A DNA stretch of 64,000 nt, from the NCBI RefSeq assembly GCF_009765275.1, contig NZ_VOPH01000013.1, positions 1 through 64,000 of the forward strand, written 5' to 3'. This DNA is from Chachezhania sediminis (lineage in GTDB: Bacteria; Pseudomonadota; Alphaproteobacteria; Rhodobacterales; Rhodobacteraceae). A program made the translations under genes and the position numbers. Below are positions 26,398-34,550 of this stretch, piece after piece; the first letter of the stretch is position 1, and each line of letters starts with the position of its first letter. The notes under the pieces are model-generated. The model saw only the letters and a list, made by a program, of their open reading frames with translations, was not told where the DNA came from and made no database searches.

Positions 26398-27471
26398 ATG
26401 TTCGACGATATCCCCCAGAACCGGCCGTTCGACGCGTACCAGTCCTTTGTGCTGGACTGCAAACTGTACTGGACGCGGACCATTTTCCCGGAACTGCGCA
26501 AGCGCTATGCCGTGGCCGCGGGTGAGGACGCGCCGAAGACCGGGGCCGAGGTGGCCCAACTGATGAAGGACGACACCACCGCGCAGTTCTTCGGCTGGTA
26601 CGAACGCCACCTGCAGCGGATGAAATACTCCGGCCAGCACGGCCTGGCCGTCCACTATTCCCAGTACAGGGAAGAGATCGCCAGGGCGCTGAACGCCGAT
26701 GTGCCGCCGCGCCTGCTGGACATCGACCCGAATTTCGAACAACCGGTCTATTACACCAATATCGACATCCACCAGCACCCGGGCGGCGTCTGGTCGGACG
26801 AGATCGCCGGTTATGTCTATGAACGCGGGGCGCAGTCGACGGCGCCGATGCTGAAGAAGCACGCCACGCTGTGGGACCGGGTGAAGAAACAGGCGATGGA
26901 CCGGGCGCAGACCGAGGTCAAGCGCGTGGTCGACATGGGCTGCGGGTTCGGCGCCTCGACCTATCCGTTCTACGCCGATCACCCGGATATCGACGTGATC
27001 GGGCTGGAACTGTCGGCGCCGTGTCTGCGGCTGGCGGCCCAACGCGCGGCCGAGGCGCAGGCGCAGAACGTGCTGTTCAAGCAGGCCGACGCGATGGACA
27101 CCGGGCTAGAAGAAGGGTCCGCCGATATCGTGACCTCGACCATGGTCCTGCACGAGATGCCGCCCAGCCACATCAAGGGCGTGTTCAAGGAAAGCCACCG
27201 CCTGCTGGCACCGGGCGGGCTGTCGATCCACCTGGATTTCCTCGTGCGGGACGACGCGTTCAAGGAATACATCCACTATGGCCACTCGGCCCGGAACAAC
27301 GAACCGTTCATGGTGCCCCTGAACCAGATGGACGTGATCCAGGCCCACAAGGACGCCGGCTTCGACGAGGTCGAGATCGTCCCGTTCGAGGAAATGGACG
27401 GCGCGCTGGATCCGTCGATGACCGCGTGGCGCTTCCCCTGGACGCTGATCATCGCCCGCAAGGCGGCGTGA
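26398..27471 (+). CDS. Class I SAM-dependent methyltransferase
   Basis: This 357-aa protein has an extra N-terminal helical domain of about 170 residues before a Rossmann methyltransferase domain. Motif I is VVDMGCGFGAST (177-188), the acidic residue after strand 2 lies in VIGLELSAPCL, and later motifs are ADIVTSTMVLHEMP and LLAPGGLSIHLDF. It is cytosolic. The substrate cannot be read from sequence. In an importer-oxidoreductase operon it may methylate an intermediate, or act in reverse with a demethylating partner. The stop overlaps the SDR start by 1 bp (TGATG). Confidence 0.87.
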   Translation: MFDDIPQNRPFDAYQSFVLDCKLYWTRTIFPELRKRYAVAAGEDAPKTGAEVAQLMKDDTTAQFFGWYERHLQRMKYSGQHGLAVHYSQYREEIARALNADVPPRLLDIDPNFEQPVYYTNIDIHQHPGGVWSDEIAGYVYERGAQSTAPMLKKHATLWDRVKKQAMDRAQTEVKRVVDMGCGFGASTYPFYADHPDIDVIGLELSAPCLRLAAQRAAEAQAQNVLFKQADAMDTGLEEGSADIVTSTMVLHEMPPSHIKGVFKESHRLLAPGGLSIHLDFLVRDDAFKEYIHYGHSARNNEPFMVPLNQMDVIQAHKDAGFDEVEIVPFEEMDGALDPSMTAWRFPWTLIIARKAA

Positions 27472-28211
27472 TGACCGCCCAAGCAATGGCCCTTGTCGAT
27501 CTGACCGGTCTGCGCCTCCTGATCATGGGGGGCGCGGCCGGGATCGGGGCGTCCTGCACGGAACTGGCGATGGCGGCGGGGGCAGTTGTCGCCGTTTCGC
27601 ATCTGCCCGGGGAGGAAACCCCGGCCCCCCATGCCTTCACCTGCGACGTGACCGATCCGGCTCAGGTCACCGCAACTGTCGATGCTGCCGCCGAAGCCCT
27701 GGGCGCACTGGACGGCGTGATCCTGACCGCGGGGATCTTCGATTTCCGCGGGGTCGAGGAAACGTCGGATGCCGACTGGCAGCGGATCGTCGCGCTGAAC
27801 CTCAACGGGCCTTTCCATGTCGGCCGGGCCGTTGCGCCGCATTTCCGCAAGGCGGAAGGCGGATCGCTGGTCTTCTTTTCCAGCCAGGTCGGCATCGTGG
27901 GCCATCCCCGCGCCACCGGCTATGCCGCGACCAAGGCCGGCGTGAACGGGCTGACACGGACGCTGGCCATCGAATTCGCGCCCTTCCATGCCCGCTGCAA
28001 CGCGGTCGCCCCCGGCCCGATCGAGACGCCGATGACCGCCATCGCCCGCGCCGATCCGGAACGGTCGCGCAAGCTGGTCGAAGCCGTCCCGTTGAAACGC
28101 TTCGGCCAACCGGGCGAGATCGCCCGCGCGGCGCTGTTCCTGGCCGCGCCCGCCTCTGCCTACATCACCGGACACACGCTCGTCGCCGACGGCGGCGTCA
28201 CAGCCATCTGA
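27471..28211 (+). CDS. Short-chain dehydrogenase/reductase
   Basis: This 246-aa classical SDR should oxidise or reduce a hydroxyl/carbonyl group with NAD(P). The nucleotide-binding turn is IMGGAAGIGASC, with the first Gly of TGxxxGxG preceded by Met-Gly rather than Thr-Gly. The catalytic residues are in VFFSSQVG (Ser138 region) and YAATK (Tyr151, Lys155). NxxG is degenerate (LTAGIF). The start is coupled to the methyltransferase stop. A role on the same imported molecule is likely. Confidence 0.9.
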   Translation: MTAQAMALVDLTGLRLLIMGGAAGIGASCTELAMAAGAVVAVSHLPGEETPAPHAFTCDVTDPAQVTATVDAAAEALGALDGVILTAGIFDFRGVEETSDADWQRIVALNLNGPFHVGRAVAPHFRKAEGGSLVFFSSQVGIVGHPRATGYAATKAGVNGLTRTLAIEFAPFHARCNAVAPGPIETPMTAIARADPERSRKLVEAVPLKRFGQPGEIARAALFLAAPASAYITGHTLVADGGVTAI

Positions 28212-28218
28212 GACAGCC

Positions 28219-28749
28219 ATGACCCGAAAGATCGATCCCTACTACGTCCAGGAGGACGACAACCTGGCCGAAATGGCCGAGGTGCTGAAGCCCGCGCTGG
28301 AATTCGAGGACGGCGACATCGAACGCCTGTCGCCCGAGGCCAAGAACCTGTTTTCCGGCCGGCGGCATCTGGGGATCGACTGGCTGGACCGCTACGAGAT
28401 CGTGATGGAAGTGACGGCGGCCCCCGGTGGCTGCCATTGCGGGATGCAGGTGGGCCAGAAGATGGTCTTCGACATGCGCCACAAGGTGAAACCGGACCTG
28501 TCGGATGCGCCGCTGTGCGTGCATCTGATGGCGCCGGTTCTGTCGATCTTTTACATGACCTTCGACCGCGCGGCCGAAGGTCTGAACCCGCTGACCTGCG
28601 TCTGGCAATATGTCGAATGCCCGATGACGGGCGCCGACCACGGTGCCGGGAAGGCGCTGGCCAGGGTCCATATCCGGGACGCGATCACGCATGAACCCGT
28701 GACCGACCGCCATCCCGCCGGATCCGATGCACGGGGGGACATGGCATGA
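28219..28749 (+). CDS. TIGR04076-like protein, paralogue A
   Basis: This 176-aa protein resembles the small uncharacterised TIGR04076 family: a Cys-containing strand (GGCHCGMQVGQKMVFD), a central LCVHLMAPVLSI helix with Cys, and RAAEGLNPLTCVWQYVECP. The function of this family is unknown. Its fold may bind a metal or small ligand through the conserved Cys residues. The neighbouring gene encodes a shorter relative, sharing RxAEGLxP and a DHGxGK motif near the C-terminus. The two genes overlap by ATGA, suggesting a heteromeric complex. Confidence 0.65.
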   Translation: MTRKIDPYYVQEDDNLAEMAEVLKPALEFEDGDIERLSPEAKNLFSGRRHLGIDWLDRYEIVMEVTAAPGGCHCGMQVGQKMVFDMRHKVKPDLSDAPLCVHLMAPVLSIFYMTFDRAAEGLNPLTCVWQYVECPMTGADHGAGKALARVHIRDAITHEPVTDRHPAGSDARGDMA

Positions 28750-29099
28750 GCCTTCCGAACGAGATGGCGCCCGAAGACGTCCGCCTGGTCGCGACGGTGA
28801 CCCGGGCCTTTCACTGCGCCAACAAGATCAACGAGGCCGAGACCTTCGTCTTCGATCATGTGGGCCGCCTGCTGGCCGACCAGTCCTCGGCCAACCTGTG
28901 CATCGGCATGATCTGCAAGCTGCAGCCGGCGCTGATGCTGGCGCAGGACCGGATGGCCGAAGGGCTGCACCCGGTCGGCCGCTACGCGCATTTCGACTGC
29001 TACGACACCGGCATCGACCATGGCGGCACCGGCAAGGTCTATGTCGAGATGACGCTGGTCGACGCCCGCACCGGACAGAAGGTCCCCAAGCCGGAATGA
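28746..29099 (+). CDS. TIGR04076-like protein, paralogue B
   Basis: This 117-aa protein is a shorter relative of the preceding product. It keeps an N-terminal Cys (AFHCANKINEAETFVFD), LCIGMICKLQPAL, RMAEGLHP, a late Cys (HFDCYDTG) and IDHGGTGK. Two such paralogues side by side, coupled by ATGA on both sides (gene A before, the flavin oxidoreductase after), argue for a joint role in one enzyme system. No biochemical role can be named from sequence. Confidence 0.65.
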   Translation: MSLPNEMAPEDVRLVATVTRAFHCANKINEAETFVFDHVGRLLADQSSANLCIGMICKLQPALMLAQDRMAEGLHPVGRYAHFDCYDTGIDHGGTGKVYVEMTLVDARTGQKVPKPE

Positions 29100-31039
29100 A
29101 TCGCTACGACAAGGTGATGTCGCCCTTCACCCTGGCCGGGGTCGAGGTGCGCAATCGCATTTTCCTGCCGGCCCACACCACCAATTTCGGCGTGGATTTC
29201 CTGCCGACGCAGCGCCATGTCGCCTATCTGCGCGAACGCGCGCGGTCGGTGGGGATGGTGATCGTCGAACCTCTGCGGGTACATCGCACGTCCCTGGGCC
29301 GGTCTGGGGGGCTGTCGGGGTCGGATCGCCGCGCGCTGGACGGCCTGCGCCGCATCGTCGACGCGATCCGCGAGGAAGGCGCCCGCGCCTTTGTCCAGAT
29401 CACCCATGCGGGGCGCCACGGGCCGAACGAAACCGACGGCACTCCCGGCTGGGGCCCGTCTGCGATCCCCTGGGTCGCCGGGGCCGAGATCCCGCACGCC
29501 ATGACACGGGCGGAGATGATCGAGGTCCGCGACGCCTATGTCGAGACCGCCGCACTGGCGGCCGAGGCGGGTTTCGAGGGGATGGAGGTCCATATCGGCC
29601 ATGGCCACCTGTTGCACCAGTTCCTGTCGCCGTCGTCGAACTGCCGCACGGATGCCTGGGGCGGATCGCTGGAAAACCGTATGCGGTTTCCGCTGGAATG
29701 CCTGGCGGCCGTGACATCGGCAATGGATGGCGTGATGCCGGTGGGCATTCGCACCAGCGTCGACGACGTTCAGGACGGGGCGCTGGGGCCGGATGAACAG
29801 CGCGAGATCACCGCGCAGGCGGTGAAGGTGCCGGGCGTGGCCTTCGTCAATGCCTCGGTCGCGGCCTATCAATGGCCGTCCATCGGCCACCATGTGGCCG
29901 ACATGGCCCACGAACCGCACCCGTTCCGCGACCTGACCGAGGCACTGCGCCCGGTGATCGGGGACCTGCCGCTGCTGACCGCTAACCGCTATCGCACGCT
30001 GGCCGAAGTGCAGGAGACGCTGAAGCGCGGGTCCATCGACATGGTCGGCATGAACCGGGCGCACATGGCCGATCCTGACCTGATCGCGAAATCGCTGGAC
30101 GGGCGGGAAGAACAGGTCCGGCCCTGCGTCGCGCACAACTACTGCATCGGGCAGGTCGGCGCACACCGGCCGATTTCCTGCATGATGAACCCCCGCGTCG
30201 GGCGCGAGGACCATTGGGACGAGGTTCCGGCACCGGCCGGGTCGCCGAAATCCGTTCTGGTCGTCGGCGGCGGGCCTGCGGGGATGGAGGCGGCGCGCGT
30301 CGCGGCCCTTGCCGGGCATCGGGTCACCCTTTGGGAACGCGACGCGATCCTGGGCGGCGTCCTGAACATCGCGGGCACGGGCACCGGGCGCGGCGATCTT
30401 CTGTCCATGCGCGACTGGCTGGTCGACGGGGTCAAACGCGCCGGCGTGACGGTCGATACGGAACGAGAGGCCTCTGCCTCTGCGGTTGCCGAAGCTGATC
30501 CGGACGTGGTCGTTCTGGCCTCTGGCGCCGACCGCGCCGCGGCGCCCCTGCAGGGGCTCCTTGTCCTGACGGTCGAGGCGCTACTGGCCGATGCCAGCGA
30601 CTGGTCGGGCAAGCGTGTCGCGATCCGCGACGATGCCGGGTCCTGGGCCACGCTGTCGGCGGCCGAAACGCTGCTGGCCGCGGGGGCGCGGGTGGAAATC
30701 TTCCAGGCCTCGACCGCGCCCCTGTGGGCGGTGACGCTCTATGCAAGGATGACGGCGCTGGAGCGGCTGGCCAATGCCGGGGCGGTCTTCCGTTACGGCC
30801 ACACGATCACCGGTGGGGTGGGCGGCAAGATCGACTGCCGGATCGCGCCGCTGCAGAAGGCCAAGTCCTTCGGCCCCTTCGACGCGGTGGTCCACGCCAC
30901 GCCGGGCGCGGCTGCGACCGAGCTGCAGACCGACCTGGAACAGGCCGGGCTGGCCCCCCGCACCATCGGCGACGCCACGGCGCCGCGCACACTTTACGAG
31001 GCGATGCAGGACGCGCATCGCGTCGCACGCTCACTCTGA
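29096..31039 (+). CDS. Old yellow enzyme-type FMN/FAD oxidoreductase (2,4-dienoyl-CoA reductase / TMADH-like)
   Basis: This 647-aa protein has an N-terminal FMN TIM barrel (residues 1-370; HIGHGHLLHQFLSPSSN, GGSLENRMRFP) and a C-terminal FAD/NAD(P) domain starting at VLVVGGGPAGMEAARVAA (388-405). Between them lies the [4Fe-4S] segment, here RPCVAHNYC...SC: Cys344, His347, Cys350 and Cys362. Classical members use four Cys in CxxCx3C-x11-C, so the second ligand is His and the spacing is one shorter. Relatives reduce conjugated C=C bonds or oxidatively N-demethylate amines. It sits between the TIGR04076 pair and a GMC enzyme. An amine demethylase role would pair naturally with the methyltransferase, but this is speculative. 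Confidence 0.87.
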   Translation: MNRYDKVMSPFTLAGVEVRNRIFLPAHTTNFGVDFLPTQRHVAYLRERARSVGMVIVEPLRVHRTSLGRSGGLSGSDRRALDGLRRIVDAIREEGARAFVQITHAGRHGPNETDGTPGWGPSAIPWVAGAEIPHAMTRAEMIEVRDAYVETAALAAEAGFEGMEVHIGHGHLLHQFLSPSSNCRTDAWGGSLENRMRFPLECLAAVTSAMDGVMPVGIRTSVDDVQDGALGPDEQREITAQAVKVPGVAFVNASVAAYQWPSIGHHVADMAHEPHPFRDLTEALRPVIGDLPLLTANRYRTLAEVQETLKRGSIDMVGMNRAHMADPDLIAKSLDGREEQVRPCVAHNYCIGQVGAHRPISCMMNPRVGREDHWDEVPAPAGSPKSVLVVGGGPAGMEAARVAALAGHRVTLWERDAILGGVLNIAGTGTGRGDLLSMRDWLVDGVKRAGVTVDTEREASASAVAEADPDVVVLASGADRAAAPLQGLLVLTVEALLADASDWSGKRVAIRDDAGSWATLSAAETLLAAGARVEIFQASTAPLWAVTLYARMTALERLANAGAVFRYGHTITGGVGGKIDCRIAPLQKAKSFGPFDAVVHATPGAAATELQTDLEQAGLAPRTIGDATAPRTLYEAMQDAHRVARSL

Positions 31040-31049
31040 AGGAAACGCA

Positions 31050-32678
31050 ATGCCCACCACGAACGCGGATGTCATCGTCATCGGATCGGGATCGGCCGGG
31101 GCCACCGCCGCAGGCCGGATCGCGATGGAAAGCGGCGCCCGCGTGCTGGTGATCGAGGCGGGCGGCCGCGACTGGAACCCCCTGATCCGCGTTCCCCTGA
31201 TGACCGGCATCCTGCTCAGGGGCCGGCACGCCAACTGGTTCTATCATTCCGAGGCAGAGCCACAGCTGGAGAACCGCAAGCTGTTCTGGCCGCGCGGCAA
31301 GGTGCTGGGCGGATCGTCGGCGATCAACGGCATGGTCTGGACCCGCGGATTGCCGTCCGACTATGACGGCTGGGCGCAGATGGGCCTGCCGGACTGGTCC
31401 TGGGACAAGGTCCTGAAAAGCTACAAGGACATCGAAGGCCACTGGGGCGGCGAGACCGACCTGCATGGCGGCCACGGGCACCAGACGCTGTCGAAGTACA
31501 CGGAATTCAACCCGTTGTCGGGCGTGTTCCTGGAGGCGGGCCAGCAGGCAGGCCATCCGCTGACCGACGATTTCAACGGCGCGGCGCCCGAAGGGGTGGG
31601 GCGCTACGACTACGCCATCGCCGGCGGACGGCGCAAAAGCGCGGCCGAGGCGTTCCTGAAACCGGCGCTGGCGTCGGGCAACCTGCAGATCATGACCGGG
31701 GCCCATGTCCTGCGGATCGTGATGGACAAGGGCCGCGCCGTGGGTGTCGAGGTGGCCATCGGCAAGCGGCGGGAAATCGTCTATGCCGGGACCGAAATCA
31801 TCCTGTCCGCGGGCACCGTGAATTCGCCCCAGATCCTGATGCTGTCGGGGATCGGTGCGGCAGACCAGCTGGCACAGCACGGGATCGACGTGGCCGTCGA
31901 CCTGCCGGGCGTGGGGCAGAACCTGCGCGACCACCTGCTGGTCCGGGTCGAATACGACTGCACCCAGCCGATCACGCTGCACAACCTGCTGCGCGCCGAC
32001 CGCGCGGGACTGGCCCTGTTGGAAGCCATGTGGCGCGGGACGGGCCCTGCGTCCCGTTTCCCGCTGGAGGCCGGGGCCTTCCTGAAATCCGACGATGCGC
32101 TGGACGAACCTGACCTGCAGGCGCATTTCCTGCCGGGACGTTCCACCGCCGCCGTGCGCCTGCCGTTTTCCCGCGCGCCCGACCGGGGACATGGCTTTTT
32201 CGCCAATATCTACCAGATGCGCCCCGACAGCACGGGCGAAGTCTCGCTGCGGTCCGCCGATCCTTTCGATGCGCCGAAGATCCGGGCCAACTACCTGTCG
32301 GCCCCCCGCGACATTGCCGTCCTGCGGGGCGGGGTCCGGCGCCTGCGCGAGATCTTTGCCCAGCCGGCCTTCGATGCCTTCCGCGGCGCGGAGAACGCGC
32401 CCGGGGCCGAACTGCAATCGGATGCTGACCTTGACGCCTGGATCCGCAAGGTGGCGGACACGGTGTTCCACCCGGTGGGCACGTGCAAGATGGGCAATGA
32501 CACGATGGCCGTGGTCGACGGGCAGCTGCGCCTTTACGGGGTGGATGGCCTCCGGGTTGCCGATGCATCGGTCATGCCCACGATGCCGTCCTGCAATACC
32601 GGTGCGCCGTCGCAGATGATCGGGTCGAAGGCGGCGGATTTCGTCATGGAACAATGGAACGGAAAGGACGCGGCATGA
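31050..32678 (+). CDS. GMC-family oxidoreductase (choline dehydrogenase-like)
   Basis: This 542-aa FAD enzyme oxidises alcohols to aldehydes or ketones. It has the N-terminal ADP-binding fold VIVIGSGSAGATAAGRI, VIEAGG, the GMC signature PRGKVLGGSSAINGM and LSAGTVNSPQILMLSGIG. The C-terminal catalytic pair is His474 (VFHPVGTCKMG) and Asn516 (SCNTGAPSQM). There is no signal peptide, so it is cytosolic or peripherally membrane-bound. It begins 10 bp after the flavin oxidoreductase gene and overlaps the next gene by 4 bp. Confidence 0.9.
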   Translation: MPTTNADVIVIGSGSAGATAAGRIAMESGARVLVIEAGGRDWNPLIRVPLMTGILLRGRHANWFYHSEAEPQLENRKLFWPRGKVLGGSSAINGMVWTRGLPSDYDGWAQMGLPDWSWDKVLKSYKDIEGHWGGETDLHGGHGHQTLSKYTEFNPLSGVFLEAGQQAGHPLTDDFNGAAPEGVGRYDYAIAGGRRKSAAEAFLKPALASGNLQIMTGAHVLRIVMDKGRAVGVEVAIGKRREIVYAGTEIILSAGTVNSPQILMLSGIGAADQLAQHGIDVAVDLPGVGQNLRDHLLVRVEYDCTQPITLHNLLRADRAGLALLEAMWRGTGPASRFPLEAGAFLKSDDALDEPDLQAHFLPGRSTAAVRLPFSRAPDRGHGFFANIYQMRPDSTGEVSLRSADPFDAPKIRANYLSAPRDIAVLRGGVRRLREIFAQPAFDAFRGAENAPGAELQSDADLDAWIRKVADTVFHPVGTCKMGNDTMAVVDGQLRLYGVDGLRVADASVMPTMPSCNTGAPSQMIGSKAADFVMEQWNGKDAA

Positions 32679-33364
32679 GCCTTGAGGACGATCTGGCCGA
32701 TCTGAAGGCCAAGCGCGGTTACCTGCTGCCGCATCACGGGCTTCTGGCGATGACGGCGCCGAACCTGCTGAAGGGCTATGACGCGGCCTATACCGCGCTG
32801 GCGCTCGAGGATCGTGTGCTGTCGCATCACGACCGCGAATTCGTCTGGCTGGCGATCCTGATCGCCACGGACGAGGAAATCGCGACCCACCATATCGAGA
32901 AGTTCCACAAGGCCGGCGGCACCGCCGACGAAGTGTCCGCTGTGCTGCGGGTCACCGCCACGGTCTGCGGCTTCCGCGCCTATCGGTTCACCCAGACCCA
33001 CTGGTCGGATCACCTGCCCGAGGTCGACATCCCCGCCGACTGGACACGCGCCGTCGTCATGGCGGGGCAGGGGGCCGATCCGGTGCTGGTTCACATGGCC
33101 GCCTGCGCCGTCCAGATCTGCCGGGCCGACTGGGAAGGGCTGCGCTGGCAACTGCGCGACGCCTATGCCGCCGGCGTGGACGAGATGTGGCTGTCCGAGG
33201 CGCTGTCGCTGACGATGTTCCCGGCCTCGGTCCCCTATTTCGTGACTGCGGCCAAGATCTGGCGCGAGATGATCCGGTCGGGCGAATTGCAGGCCGGCGA
33301 ACGCTTCCGCACCTGGGCCACCTTCCCCGGTCAGGGCGGGCACGGGGGCGGCCCCGATGACTGA
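32675..33364 (+). CDS. Carboxymuconolactone decarboxylase-like protein, paralogue A
   Basis: This 229-aa all-helical protein resembles the AhpD/carboxymuconolactone decarboxylase superfamily, probably with two copies of the fold. The N-terminal copy has REFVWLAILIATDEEIATHH, where AhpD peroxidases have a CxxC before the final His. Both Cys are absent, so peroxidase chemistry is excluded. Lactone decarboxylase, isomerase or hydrolase chemistry remains possible. A close relative is encoded next, sharing RGxLLPHHG near the N-terminus and EALSxxxxP near the C-terminus. The pair overlaps by 8 bp. Confidence 0.78.
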   Translation: MSLEDDLADLKAKRGYLLPHHGLLAMTAPNLLKGYDAAYTALALEDRVLSHHDREFVWLAILIATDEEIATHHIEKFHKAGGTADEVSAVLRVTATVCGFRAYRFTQTHWSDHLPEVDIPADWTRAVVMAGQGADPVLVHMAACAVQICRADWEGLRWQLRDAYAAGVDEMWLSEALSLTMFPASVPYFVTAAKIWREMIRSGELQAGERFRTWATFPGQGGHGGGPDD

Positions 33365-34082
33365 GGATCTGCGCACCCGGCTGGAAGGCCTGCGGTCGGC
33401 CCGCGGTTTCCTGTTGCCCCATCACGGTGCGATGGCGGCGGGCGATCCGGCTTTGCACAACGCCTATCTGGCCATGTACCGCGCGCTGACGGTGGATCAG
33501 CGGGTTCTGTCTCCCTTCACGCGAGAGGTCGTCTGGCTGGCCCTTCTGGTCGTCGCGGAAGAGGCGATCGGCACCCATCATATCGAGTTGTTCCTGTCCA
33601 CTGGCGGGACCGGGGATCAGGCAGAGGCCGTAATCTCCATGGCGGGTTTCGCCGCCGGCTTCGACGGTCTGACCATGGCCGAAGGCGCCTGGGGTCGGCA
33701 GTTGCCGGACCTTCGCGCGGGAGAGGCCTATGCCCGGGGCCTGGGCCTGCTGAACGCGGGCTGGGTGCCCGCCGACGCGGCGGAACTTGCGATGCTCTGC
33801 GCCCAGGCGGGCCGAGGGGCGCAAGGGGCCGTGCGGCATCATCTGAAGGCCGCCTATGCGATGGGCCTGCCCGAGCCCCAGATGCTGGAGGCGCTGAGCT
33901 ACGCCATCTGGCCCGTCGGCGTGAACCGTTTCGTCGAGGCCTGCGAGACCTGGCACCACCTGCTGCAATCGGGCGAGGTCACCCCGTCGGAACCGTTCCG
34001 CATCTGGGCGGAAATGGGTGGCATGGGGGCCTATGACCCCGGCACGGGCGGCAAGGTCGGCGATTTCGGAGGAAACACATGA
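33357..34082 (+). CDS. Carboxymuconolactone decarboxylase-like protein, paralogue B
   Basis: This 241-aa relative of the preceding protein has ARGFLLPHHGAM, REVVWLALLVVAEEAIGTHHIELF and a C-terminal LEALSYAIWPVGVNRFVEACE segment. Like its neighbour it lacks the CxxC of AhpD. Two different full-length copies in one operon suggest a hetero-oligomer or two successive lactone/ring steps. The stop overlaps the SnoaL-like gene by ATGA. Confidence 0.78.
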   Translation: MTEDLRTRLEGLRSARGFLLPHHGAMAAGDPALHNAYLAMYRALTVDQRVLSPFTREVVWLALLVVAEEAIGTHHIELFLSTGGTGDQAEAVISMAGFAAGFDGLTMAEGAWGRQLPDLRAGEAYARGLGLLNAGWVPADAAELAMLCAQAGRGAQGAVRHHLKAAYAMGLPEPQMLEALSYAIWPVGVNRFVEACETWHHLLQSGEVTPSEPFRIWAEMGGMGAYDPGTGGKVGDFGGNT

Positions 34083-34435
34083 CGGCGGACGGCGTGGCAC
34101 TGGCCTTTCTCGGCCATCTTGGAAACCGCGATGTAGAGGCCGCCAGGGCCCTGCTGGCACCGGATGTCCGGATGATCTTCCCCGGTGGGGTGGAGTTCAC
34201 CCGGCTGGAGGAGCTCTTCGAATGGTCCGCGCCGCGGTATCGGCGGGTGGCCAAGAGGATCGACCGGGCGGACGTTTCGGGCAACACGGTCTATGTCACC
34301 GGCACGTTGGAAGGAGACTGGCCGGACGGCACGCCGTTTGCGGGCATCCGCTTCGTCGACCGGTTCGAGGTCGTGGAGGGCCGGATCGTCCTTCAGGAGG
34401 TTTGGAACGACATGGCTGAGACGCGGCGCGCCTGA
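34079..34435 (+). CDS. SnoaL-like / NTF2-fold small protein
   Basis: This 118-aa protein has the cone-shaped NTF2-like fold pattern: an N-terminal helix (ALAFLGHLGNRDVEAARALL), then LAPDVRMIFPGG, and strands ending VDRFEVVEGRIVLQEVWND. Relatives are polyketide cyclases, ketosteroid isomerases or ligand-binding proteins acting on cyclic ketones. It is the last gene of the plus-strand operon, coupled to the preceding gene. A ring-isomerising or dehydrating step is plausible but not proven. Confidence 0.78.
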   Translation: MTADGVALAFLGHLGNRDVEAARALLAPDVRMIFPGGVEFTRLEELFEWSAPRYRRVAKRIDRADVSGNTVYVTGTLEGDWPDGTPFAGIRFVDRFEVVEGRIVLQEVWNDMAETRRA

Positions 34436-34452
34436 CGGCGGTTCGTCGGGAT

Positions 34453-34550
34453 GGTGCGTGGGGACCACGCACCCTACAGGGTGTTGGCGTTCCCGTAGGG
34501 TGCGTGCTCTGCACGCACCGTGACTCGGTCGCGGCGGGGTGAACCCCGCC
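34453..34550. repeat. Cluster of three REP-like palindromes between convergent operons
   Basis: Three perfect hairpins lie within 98 bp: 34453-34473 (GGTGCGTGG, loop GGA), 34499-34519 (GGTGCGTGC, loop TCT) and 34533-34550 (GGCGGGG, loop TGAA). The first two share GGTGCGTG arms and an adjacent TAGGG or CCCTAC flank. The third abuts the leuD stop codon. They resemble dispersed extragenic palindromic elements of alphaproteobacteria and may also stop transcription from both sides. Confidence 0.65.
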
